NCBI GenBank assembly: GCA_032622095.1
Contig: CP136065.1
Span: 154,885,577-154,949,576 of the forward strand
Reading direction: 5' to 3'
From: Siphonodentalium dalli
Taxonomy: Eukaryota; Mollusca; Scaphopoda; Gadilida; Siphonodentaliidae
Length of the DNA stretch: 64,000 bases
Below, piece by piece: positions 30,900-42,600 of this stretch; within the stretch, counting starts at the first letter, position 1, and each line of letters begins with the position of its first letter. A program made the translations under genes and the position numbers. The notes under the pieces are model-generated. The model had not been told where the DNA came from. It ran no database searches and saw only the letters and a list, made by a program, of their open reading frames with translations.

Positions 30900-31415
30900 T
30901 TGAAAAAAAAAATTCATAAAAAAAAAAAAAAATTGAGCAAGGAGTAAAATTTACTGGGTTTGTTTTTATTTAAAAATTATTTTTTTTGATTAAATTTAGC
31001 AAAAGGAGTTAAAACTAGAAACTTAAATATAAAAATAGTTTTAAAAAATATATATATATTGACCCTTCCCATGTTTGCCCCAGTCACCCCATTTTAACAA
31101 ATCTGAACCCCAGTAAACCAAAGACCCTTCATACCAAATATGAACTCATTTGGCCTGATGCCACTTGAGAAGTCGTTTTAAGAATTACTATGGAGGGAAA
31201 GAGTTATGGCCCTGGCTTCGGAACTAATTGACCCAGTGATCTCATTTGAACAAATCTGAATACCAGTCGCCTAGGGAACATCCACACCAATTATGAACCC
31301 ATTTGGTCCTATAGATCCGGAGAAGAAGATGTTCAAAGTATTGTTGATGGACGGACGACGAGTGATGACTTTTGCTCCACAGGAGACTTCGTCTCAGGTG
31401 AGCTAAAAAATATGT
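30900..31415 (+). mobile_element. Repeat ending in CAGGTGAGCTAAAAA, copy 1
   Basis: After A/T-rich sequence, two diverged subunits of about 155 bp share aacaaatctgaa and ccataccaaatat/cacaccaa-type phrases. The end is ggagacttcgtctcaggtga then gctaaaaa. It matches 33350-33718 in the same orientation. Type of element unknown. Confidence 0.65.
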
Positions 31416-31780
31416 CACCAGTCTTAGAAACAAAATCCATGCAAGTAAAGGTGGATTATTATCATTATAAACCTGGAGATAGAATCTGAGAATTTAAAAT
31501 TAAAATATCACAAAAGCATAACATTGGGTAACCAGGGATGTGTTGATAAACAAATACCACAGCTGGCACACACAATTACAGTAATCTCCCTGCTGCCCAC
31601 TAGCAGAAAGAATTCAATTTATTGTTTATTTAATCCGAGAGACCAAGTGTATGGTGATCGATGGGCCAATTCTATATCACCCAGATAATGGATCATTTTC
31701 AATTAATCTCAAGATGTATTTAAAATGGATCAAATAAATTTTGATAGCATGCATTTATGTAGCTTAAAATAATATGCCAG
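31416..31780. other. Intergenic sequence without recognised features
   Basis: No gene or repeat family recognised. Confidence 0.35.
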
Positions 31781-32930
31781 AATGAGGTCCCCAAAAGGTG
31801 AATTTAATTACACTATTCCGCAAGGCGGGATAGCATCAGGGTATAATGAGTTCAACTGAATAGGTGGTGGTTAAGAATATAATATTGGAACAGCCAAGCC
31901 TGAATATAGTGTCTGACATTTGCAGAATGAGGTCCCTGAAGGGTGAATTTAGTGATGCAATCCTGCAATGTGGGTTAGCATCATCAAATTCACCCTCTGG
32001 GGACCTCATTCTGCTTAGGCCTCAACTAATATGGGAGACATAGGAACAGACTGTTCTCCACTAAATTCACCCACTGGGGACCTCATCAGACCGGTTTACT
32101 TTCCCCGATTTCGGCGGGAGTCTCCCGATTTTGTTTCATTTCTCATGTGCTCCCGATCGGGAAACGAAATCTCCCGATTCAAATGATAAAACCAAAAATT
32201 AGCCAACGGCTGCATTAAGCAATAAGCCATGCATGATATAGTGTTACAAAGCAATTAGGAATATATGGCCTGCGAGTCAAACAGTGACAACATGTTGACA
32301 CAACGTCTACTCTTTTGTTTAACAGCGTTGAGTAAGTAAATGCAGTCTTCAATGTCCAGACAAGGATTATAATATATCAAACAAGAAGCCTTCCTTTTTT
32401 GGCCACACTTAATAAAGTGTTGGTTTCTGCTCGTCCCGACCAACTGCTTTAAAACCGCTGACTCAAATTATTATATTGCCGATTTAAACTTTTTGTTCGT
32501 TTTTGTGTCGGTGAAAGTTCCGTTTCTGTCTTTTTGGTATTCCGTGTTTTGTATAAGCAATGATAACATAACGCGAATCGAACGGACCTCAAACAATTAT
32601 GTCAAAAATTCAACGATGTTATCCGATAGCACCATTTTATAGTGTGCAACTATAGTTTTAATCTTTGTATTGCCTTGTTCGAAATAAAACGTGATCCATA
32701 ACCGGAAAATCGTAATTTTATTTCCAAATGATTCAGTGATTTCAAGGCCATAATTGTGGCAGATGAAAACCCAATGCAACAAACAGTCTATATGACATTT
32801 AAAATAAAAATATGAAGTTTTTTCCACGATACTGACATTGAAAAAAAATCTCCCGATTTTTTACTAAATCTCCTGATTTCCAATTTTGAAAGTAAACAGG
32901 TCTGGACCTCATTCTGCAAATGTCAGACAC
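31780..32930. repeat. GAGGTCCCCAGAGGG hairpin family, interrupted by a hAT element
   Basis: Hairpins at 31783-31850 (decayed) and 31920-32018 (good). A third arm, actaaattcacccactgggg, begins at 32060, is cut at 32086 and resumes at 32905 (gacctcattctgcaaatgtc). Confidence 0.7.
32087..32904. mobile_element. hAT-like element, 818 bp, perfect 8-bp target duplication
   Basis: GACCTCAT flanks both sides (32079-32086 and 32905-32912). Inverted ends CAGACCGGTTTACTTTC and, as complement of the right end, CAGACCTGTTTACTTTC. cccgatttt/aaatcggga motifs lie near both ends. It is the uninterrupted relative of 21606-25007. Confidence 0.85.
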
Positions 32931-33234
32931 ACTGGCATTTTGTTTTGATATTAATGACACACATGGGACATGACTGGGAAACAGTTGTTTACTGTTCACA
33001 ACTGTCTGCCAGATAACATCTCATTATGCCTGTGTTATTAACTCTCTCTGTCTAGAGCTAATACCCCTGGCTGAATCTGCTGGTGGAAGAGGTGAGATGG
33101 GTGGGGTGCTGTTAGTTGGTGGCAGGGTGGTGGTCTGGGTCATGAGGGGGGAGGGTGATGGAAAGGGACAGTTTCCATGCTATCATTCAAGATTTTCATA
33201 ACTCTGCGGATGTTACAATGGTGTTTGTTTTTCT
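32931..33234. other. Intergenic sequence without recognised features
   Basis: A G-rich patch (ggtggg, ggggtgctg) at 33090-33170; no gene. Confidence 0.35.
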
Positions 33235-33718
33235 AATATTTTTTTTTCTAGACAATGGGTGCAGGGGCGGCGCAGAGTGGGGGAGGGGGTAGGTGCGGGA
33301 GACTTTTTTTTTAATTGAGCAAGGATTACAATTAAAAAAAAATTTTTTTTTTTAAAGAGGTATGTCCCTGGCCCTGCACCCATTTGACGCAGTGACCCTA
33401 TTGAACAAATCTGAACACCAGTCACCCAAGGACCCTCCATACCAAATAGCAGCTGAATCGGCCCAATGGTTCTTGACAAGAAGTCGTTCTAAGAATTACT
33501 ATGGAGGAATAGAGTTATGGCCCTGGTTTTGCAACTAATGGACCTGGTGACATCAGTTGAACAAATCTGAATGCGAGTCACCTAGGGAACATCCACACCA
33601 AATGTGAACCCATTTGGTCTTACGGTTCGGTAGAAGAAGATGATTCTTGACTGACTGACTGACAAGGAGTGATGACTATAGCTCCACCGGAGACTTCGTC
33701 TCAGGTGAGCTAAAAATA
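33235..33718 (+). mobile_element. Repeat ending in CAGGTGAGCTAAAAA, copy 2
   Basis: It shares gaattactatggagg, gagttatggccctgg, cctagggaacatccacacca and ggagacttcgtctcaggtga with 31030-31415. A tactgac microduplication (ctgactgactgac) lies at 33648. Confidence 0.65.
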
Positions 33719-34176
33719 GTAGATAGATCTGCTTATAAGTTGGGAAAAGATATCTATATGCTTGCCTACAAAATAGCGGAAAATTACCCAAACATAAATC
33801 GTTATGTCTTAAAAGCTATAGTGAAATGGCCTTTTTGTTATTTCATTGCAGGTGTTGCTTTCTGTGTAATTGTTTAATTGTTTGCTATAAATAGTGAGAT
33901 GCTGCATACTTTAGCAACGTTAACCATAGGGCGTATATAATAAAAAGAACACCTACAGTTTTTGTTTGAATACCTGAAACATCTCAATCATGTCTGGAAA
34001 GAAATATAAAAAATTTCAGACGCTCATGAAAATTCAATATTTCTTTCCAAACACTCATGAGATATTTCGGTATTCAAACACAAACAGTAGGTATTCTCTA
34101 TTTTCTGGCCAACGTAGATCCTGCTCTTGCCATAATAAATTGAGACATGACGAGGTTGGTATTCTAGAAGGACATA

Positions 34177-34394
34177 CAGTAATGCTCTAATTATTAATCG
34201 ACTCCTTAAACACAGCAGAATTATGGGTAACTTTTCAGGATTTAGTCGGAAATAAGGCTTGTTGCCATTCATCGGAAAGCTCTCGGGGGAGAGCTTTCCG
34301 ATGAATGGCAACAAGCCATATTTCTGACTAAATCCTGAAAAGTTACCCATAGTTCTGCTGTGTTTAAGGAGTCGATTAATTAAGAGCATTACTG
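34177..34394. mobile_element. TA-type foldback element, best copy
   Basis: Arms of about 105 bp from CAGTAATGCTCTAATTATTA to ggaaagctctc are mirrored almost perfectly and flanked by TA on both sides (34175-34176, 34395-34396). TA duplication and CAGT ends fit a Tc1/mariner-derived non-autonomous element. Confidence 0.8.
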
Positions 34395-34399
34395 TATAT

Positions 34400-36554
34400 G
34401 TAGGAGCTGGAAAGAATAACACAGGTAAATTTTTTAGTTTTTTTATTTTTGTTTACAAAAATGGTATTGTGTAAACAAGTCATGGAGAATGAAAATCTCA
34501 TCAGTGGTCTGAATGCAAACTACATGAATGACCAACATGGCAAAAACTTGGTCCCATGGCCAACAGTTTTGAATTATGAGTATTTTCTGCTGTCAGAGGG
34601 AAAGACAGTTTTGCTTGCATATATTTCCCTTAATGCTTAGGTAAAATGAATGTTGCCTGTATATATTTCCCATAAAACTGGGTTGAAATATAGATTTTAT
34701 TTGGAAATTATTCAAATGGAGGATTAAGTTCTGTATAGATCTGTTTGATCTTTATAAGTTAGCTAAATAATCATATCAAACAGACAGGCAAATAAATACA
34801 AGCAAAAGACCACCAATGAGACGAAAAATGATGAGAACACTGGAACAACGTCCATATTGAGGAACATCTTCAATAGATGAGCAAATCATTCAGCCACGTA
34901 ATCTCCTCAGATATTAAAAGAAAATTCAAAACTTTTGAATGAGGGAAAAAAAAAAGAATATCAAGAAACACTGGTATTACATAAATGCACAGGAAACCTC
35001 AACAAAATTTGATTTTAACTTGGTTTTAGAAGATGGTTTTACCCTGACGGGTACTGGTGAAGACTCCAATCAGAACAGATCCATTCTCACATGCTTGCAA
35101 ATCAAACACCTTGAACAATTGATGAAAATTGATAAGCAACATGACATTCAATTATTAAATTAAGAATGTTGTATCACTAACATATTTTTCAAACAAATAA
35201 ATCAACAAAATCCTACCTGTGACCGTGCCTAATTGATAATAGCTATATCTAATTCCAAATCCCTGATTTATTTTACAAAAATAAATTACAATTCAATTAT
35301 ATTTCCACTATGATGAAAAAATATCAATAGCGGAAAATCTGAAAATACTGTCATTGGACAATCTGAGTCCAAATACATGTAACTGTATGGGACTAGAGGG
35401 GAAAAAAACCTTCCATTTTATATATAGTATCATTTTGATGAAATAGAAGGCCATGTTCAGAAAGTTAATAAAAACTCCCAGATCCTTGGAAATTTCATCA
35501 TACAGACATTTAAAAAAATACAACTTTTAAAAGAAATACCTGGCACTATCAGATCATAGGAATCAAGCCATTTTGGTGAATAAACATTTCATTTAAAACA
35601 AATTTAGGGTCCTTAAACTGATTGTAGGAGGGACTGACAAGGAATGTTCAGAAAGACATGGGACTACAAGGTGCATGGATTCTATAAGTGGATGGGGGAT
35701 AAGATATAAATACAGAAGGCACTAAAATCCATAATGACAAAAGTGCATTCGTTTCAGATATATGGCTATGTATTTCACCAACCCGACATAACATACACAA
35801 TTTTTGAATGAATACAAAATCAACAACATGATGTGAAAACAAAACCTGGAAGAACAAAAGAATCCCTAAATTCTACTAAGACAATATGCAGCGATGTCAA
35901 CTGCATACTAATATGACCTTTAGATAAACAGCAGTGAAGATTAACTGTTGAGAGTGCAATAGGAGCAAGGGATTTACACATTTTATTTTTTTTGGAAGAT
36001 GTTGTGGAAGCTTTCACATGTTATCAACTTATTTATCTAAATGGAATGATTGAATACTTTTGAAATTTTTATAAAGTAAAATTATCGACGCAATCAGAAG
36101 CCTTCGTGTCGATGTTAAAGACACGCCCCAAGCTTCACAATTTGAGCCTATCAATTCATAATTACACTTACCATTTAATGTGAAGGTAATGTTCAATGTA
36201 ATGATCATGTAATTAAAAAATCTCTAATCTACACATTGAAGCTGGTTTGTCGTTGATTCTTCCCCCCGGCAGAAATATTAGCAGGGACCCTTCACAAATA
36301 TCACTTCACGGCTTACTATTTAAAAATCTCAATGTGAGAGATGAAAATCATGCCAGATGTAGGTATGTTAAGTGGCGTACACACGAAGTAGTAGCATGGT
36401 CTAATACTACATGAGTATATCAGTCTTGTAAGTTCCCCCTAGGGTTTGTGTGTACATCACTCCACTAAAACATCTGGCAAACTGCTACCATACCGAGGTT
36501 CAATAATAAATAGACATGAGATTTGTGTGGACTAGAAGCGGAATGTTTTGATGT
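34400..36554 (-). other. Probable PDI 3' UTR and unassigned intergenic sequence
   Basis: After the PDI stop codon the - strand continues through repeat-free, AT-rich sequence. Complementary AATAAA signals are at 35987-35982 and 35272-35267, so the 3' UTR may be about 0.6 or 1.3 kb. Nothing coding is visible between 34400 and 35170. Transcript ends cannot be fixed from sequence alone. Confidence 0.4.
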
Positions 36555-36614
36555 TTACAGCTCGTCTCTCAACTGGTCTTCATCTACATCTTCTTCCTCA
36601 TCATCATCCTCCTC
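36555..36614 (-). CDS. P4HB: PDI terminal exon: acidic tail and RDEL
   Basis: Acceptor tttcag; 19 codons and TAA at 36557-36555. It encodes [19 protein letters not shown]. The acidic c region is typical of classical PDI (low-affinity calcium binding). RDEL is a variant of the KDEL ER-retrieval signal. Confidence 0.95.
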   Translation of the reverse strand, partial: EEDDDEEEDVDEDQLRDEL

Positions 36615-39600
36615 CTGAAATAAAGTTTTGAGTTAATTGATTACAGGCATATAGTAACATACATTTAATTTAACCCTTCCATGACTGTAGCTTCCTGAAA
36701 TTTTGCGAAAACCTTGTGCCAATGCATTCTCTTTCTTATATATGCGAGTCTCCCATAGGGAGCCTCGCATATAAAAGAGAACACATTGGCCTAACAATAT
36801 ATATCTTGACCTTTTAAGTCAGTGCATTCTCTTATATATGGGATACTCGCATATATAAGAGAATGCACAGGATCTTTAATGCTGCACCAGCACAGTTCCA
36901 GTCATGAAAGGGTTAATATTGTTTTGCTTTTCCCATAGTGTTATGATATACATGCCCCCCCACAATGGGATCAATGTGTTCATAAACATATGAACAACAT
37001 TGATTCAATGTGATTCATGCATGTATTAAACACACCGACTCCGGAAATCACAAGAGATTGTCAGACATGAACGATCGCTAGACTGTTTGAATATATATCA
37101 GGTATGGATTTGGCAGTGCACCAGACAAAATTTGTTTTGGTCTATAATTAATGTAACTTAATTAATATTGGGCATTTCCAGACACACTTCATCAAAGCTA
37201 TCAACTACCCGAGAACAGGTATGTATTATTATTTGCATACATATTGTTAAGAACTTAAGGTGTGTAATATATTGGCTATATGAAGCTAAATGCTTCAATG
37301 GTAGTTCTTTCTGTTATATACAGCATTATTGTTAGCTGTATACGCACATATAACTCAGACAAATATGGACGGATAGAGTCCAAATGAGAACTTGACCTTT
37401 ATTTTAATATGGGTAATCCGCATACGAAATCTGGGACGGATAGACACCGCCCATTTCTATAGTCCCAACAAAATTCAGCAAACTCTGCATGAATCCTTTC
37501 GGGTTTCATGCAGTTGCTGAATGTTTCTCGTGGTCAAAATCCCATGACCACATTGAAATCGCAGTTCATTTCTTATATTATGTATTTATTTCCATATTTC
37601 AAAATGATATTACAGTGTTTGGGCAGCATGCTTAATTCAAAATTGCAAGTTTCAACTAATATTGCATAAAAACCAAACCATATCACTTGGGCAATTTCAG
37701 AAAAAGAAGACATCTGCAGTCCACAAAAAATAAAAATATTTAGACCTTCATTCCGGCCAAATTAGTCCCGGATAATCATAGTAGCATCAGATGTTCTGAA
37801 TTTTTTACTTGTCACTGGGGACAGGTAGAATTATTTTCTACCTGTCACATAAAAAATTTGCATGTACATACACATACATCTGGGATGATAAAATCCATGA
37901 CGTTTAGGAACGGAAAGATTAGATCATTTTATTATATCATTCCATATCTGTAACAAAACAGCCATTATTAGGCCAGTCAAAACGAGTGTTGCACATCAAA
38001 GATGGCTCTGTCAAGTTTTTTTGCCCGTAGGATTGAATCTGTTCAACAGAGAATCATTGAACAAAAAAATTAATGCGACAGGCTTTCTAGTGATGTGGGC
38101 AGTGCCTGAGAACACAGATTTTTTATTTTAATGGTGCAAGGGATAACTATTCGTCAGTGAGTATTTAGTATACAAATGGTTAAAAGAAAAAGGAACCATA
38201 TTTTTAAAAGCAGATTTTAAATTACCTCAGGTGGTGGACCTGCATCCTTGCCTCGGCTTTCGACAAACTTTGTCAAGGCGGCGAGAGTTCTTTCACCATT
38301 ATAATCTATCACCTGGAATATTTTGAATAAGATGTTACTGCAACTTATCAGGAAAGGTATTTATTTCAAATTATTGTAATAAAATATAAGGGGAAACCAG
38401 GATGCATATTTGAACTACATCAAAAGTAAAAAAAAAAACGGATTCCAAATAGAAGACACAATGCAAAGCCAGCTGCACAAAACGAAAATTTGCTGACATA
38501 TGTCCATTTCTTAAAAAAAATATGTTACATTTACTGTGCCTAAAAAAGTGCTGGGCTTCATTATTTCTATATTTAGTAATTATTCTCCAAACGAATGCCC
38601 TCGGCTTTCTGTGATTTATCGTAAATTTAAAAAGGAATTGATATCAATTGTTAGTGATCTATGAGTATTGATTAATATAGATATAGGCTGTCCAATGATG
38701 TACATTGTTAACTTTATTTGAAAACTTCTGGTGATTTGAATAACAATTAAAAAGATTTTTATAGTTTTGGCTGAATAAAACTCATTGATGCTGTTAAATG
38801 TTCCAATATATTTTGAGCTTTGAGCAAGCATTGTGAACAAACATAATATAGAATTGTATTTCCATATATTACTGATTCAGACTCTTTTATTTCTTGGATT
38901 AATCAAAAACTTCTACGGATTCTAATAGAACACAAGTTGAGGATCATATATTGCTAAGGAGAAACCAAACAAGAGGATTATACTTACATCGCCTTCTTTT
39001 GGGAAGAATTTCAGAGTTGGGAAGCTCTGTATTTTTATATCTTCTATTTCATTAGCTGTTGAATCCATCTTGGCAATAACTATATCATCCTGATCCTTGA
39101 AATTTGAAGCTAATTCATCATAAATTGGAACCAACTGTTTGCAGTGTCCACACCATGGTGCATCTGGATTTATACAATGAAAGAAATGAGTTGGTAATGA
39201 TTAATCTATTCACTTTTCTATTGAACAATGTCCAACATATTCTTGCTACATAAACCACGAATTCCGCTATGGGTTAAGGGAATGGCACACCTATTGAAGC
39301 TGGGGGAAATCTCAGGCCATAAAAAAACTGCAAATATCTACTAGTATTTATAAACGCACAATAACAATTGGGTGATATTTCATAGTGTTTTCAATTTGTG
39401 ACAGTCAGAAATAGCACAAAATTGAAATAAAATGCCACTTGGCCACACATCGCATGAGGAGTCATGGAATAGTCAGAAATGTAGTTTTGCTGAGATAATA
39501 TAATAATATCAAGTCATACTTGAGAGGGAGGGTCCAGGAGGAATATTTAGGTAGCGCATGTACCACCACCTTTCCTTCTGCCTATTCTGGTTTACGATAT

Positions 39601-42600
39601 TGTAAAGTTTGTGGAGGTGGTAGCCAATTGGTTAGAGTGTCGGACTTGTAATGGTGTTACTGCACCGGTGTGAGTTCGCACCCGGCCGGTGGACTATTGT
39701 CTCCACAACAGTGGCTTGGTCAGATTAAGCGGTGTGTGTGCTATATATAGCCACACGCTGTTTCAAATCTCGCGCCAGGTAGTGACCCTTGGGCAAGGTC
39801 ACTTGTACAGTGCTCGCTTCGTCATACCTAGACGAGAAATAGGGACCTGGTTGTTGGGTAGGTGTAAGCCAAGAGCAATCTTGTGAAGCGCCATTATGGC
39901 TGCATGCTCAACATGGCATTTACTCAACAGCTGGGGTAATAATGTGAAGCGCTTAGGGCCCTCGCGGGGATACGTGCTATATAAGCTCAATCATTATCAT
40001 TATAAAGTGAAACCTTGAATGAGACCAATTTTGAAAGGGTGAAAACAAATATTTTAGTGTTTTCTATTTGTGACACTGACAAAAGTAGTCAAAAGGCGGT
40101 CAGTTTATATATTACCCAGGGTTTCCGTCAGGCCGGCTGTCCCACGGACCCATCCCCCCGTCGGTCGTTGCATGAAATCCCGCTCATACACAAATAAATG
40201 ACGTTATTAAAAACTTATTCAGTCTTGTCTGTCGACAGGCTATATATCTACACTTATTTTCATTAATATTGACAAAATGAAATTGACACAGTCCATCTCC
40301 CGAAAAAACAATAAGAATAGCACGAAAATACATTGGAGCAAACATCAAAGGCGGAAAACATCAATGCCATCAGAATACGCTGAGCAGGACTCCGTGCGGT
40401 ATGCTGAATTGCTCGAGCTTCATGTGCGTCAGCTGCAGACTTATTTCGTCAGCAAATCGGTGCCATAAATGAGTGTTTTTTTTATGTCGCGTTCAGTTCC
40501 AGGAAACCACAGAATTATTGCTGAGCATGTTGCAATAATATGGCTGTAGACAATGGTTCCGATTTTTGTCGACATCAATAAGTTTTGTAAATAACTGTTC
40601 GGAAATTTTACGAATGGTCCTCGGAAAGTGAATTTAGTGGCGCTAGTTTGCTAGCGTCACCAAATTCGCCTTCTGTAGATATAATTCTTGAATATTAAAA
40701 TACATTTTCCAAGCCCTTGAATTTCTTAGGTTTCCGACGCCATCCTGAAAACCCTTGATTCCCTTCAAACCATGGGGAAAAAGTCACGAATAGTTGCCCA
40801 ATAGAGCGATGTAAGATCATTATAAATTAGTTCTAATTATTATAAATTAGAATGTCCAATTACGCAAGGGGAGACTCAAGCTGAAAGTCCGAGTTTAGTC
40901 CCCTTCTAGCTTAGCGAGGGGACTGAATTGTTTTACGGAAGGGTGGTAACGTCGGAAGAGCTATACTCGTCCTTGACCTCGGTTAACGGTATACTTGTAT
41001 GGTGCGCATCTATACTCACAAATCGACTCCAACCACCCCACATGTACAATTTTACTTATATATCAGGATGTTCCACCCACTTTGGTATTCTAAAAACCAC
41101 CGGAAAGACTCGAAAGAGATCCATTAATTAGTTTAATATAACGTGACTGCCATTCTGGGGTGAAGGTCAGAGTATAGCTCTTGCGATGTTACCCCGCCAC
41201 ACTGTTTTGCAGCTTGGGGAGACTAGCAATGTAGCACTCTGGTCCCAGTTTGACCTTTGCACTGGCCTCCACATTGCACCAAAGATTTCATGTCTGTCAA
41301 CATTCCTAAGATTTCAGTAAATCACCTTTAAAAAGACGCTGGGCGCTTATTCCGAGAATGCCCATTTTTTGCGAGCACCGTCTAGGTTGACATCCTCGTT
41401 CGTTTTTGAAGACACCGTCAGCCGTCGTGATTGTGTTGGTAGGAAAACTTTGCTACCGTCCATCGTTAGCCGATTAGATGTGACATGCTGATGGCGCGTG
41501 CATGTGTATTTCCCTGTGTCTCAGATGCATGGAACTGGCGTTTCCGCTGCTGTTGTAAAACGGAACATTTTCTTATGCATGCGTGAACCATGCTCGCTCC
41601 CGCCGAACTGTGCCCCCCACCCAGGACCGGACCCATTTATTTTTCCCTAGCGGAAACCCTGTATTACCACATTATATTCTACAATGTACCACTGCCTCCA
41701 GTTATTTTTCGATTCAAATATTAACTTACAAAATTCGACAAGAACATCTTTTTCTTTATTGAAGGCAACTTCAGCAAAGTTCTTTGAGACAAGTACTTTG
41801 ACAGGCTTTGCATCCCAGTCTTCAGGAACCTCCTCACTCATCAAATGTGGCTGTGGACAGAAACATACATTACTTACAATTGGGGTAACCAATTTGTTCT
41901 GAGTGACAGAACAATGGGTTTACCAAAAACAAACCACATAACCCGCGTGTAGGTTAAGGTGGATCTCAAAATTTATGCACTCAAAAGAAACAAGATCAAG
42001 CTGTCTTTTTTAAAACCTCTCATTACTGAATGGTTTATTGAAATAAGAAATTTCTTGTAGGCACTTTCTAATATGATCATAGAACATAGACAATGTGATG
42101 TGGAACTCTCCAGTGGGATCAAATGGGAACAGAGAAATCTCAAAGAATTTATTTTCATCAAATTTATATCCTACTTGGCAGAACACAACATCATTATTAT
42201 ACATAACAAGAGGTGTGCACTCGCGTGCTAACATACCCCCACCGTGGCAAATTCAACCCGCATTATCCGTAAACCCAACAAAAAAGATTTTTAACTTTAA
42301 AGAAAAATTTGGATTAATTATATCGATATGGTGTCGCAAGAAGCTTGTACAGAAAAAAATATTCAAATTGGTTCATATTTGTTCGAATGATTGCAGAAAC
42401 CCAAAAAAGGGTAGAAAATGAAACGCAACTTAACTGTGGTAAAAATCATTGTTCCGAACCCATATTCGAAGAAACTTCCGGAAAATATCCTAACTTGATA
42501 GCATCCAAAAAAAACAATACCAAAATTTTCTAAGTCAAAATAAGTCGAAAATGAAGTGTAATGTTAGGAAAAACAGTCCGAGCCAACCCTGAGCCGCATC

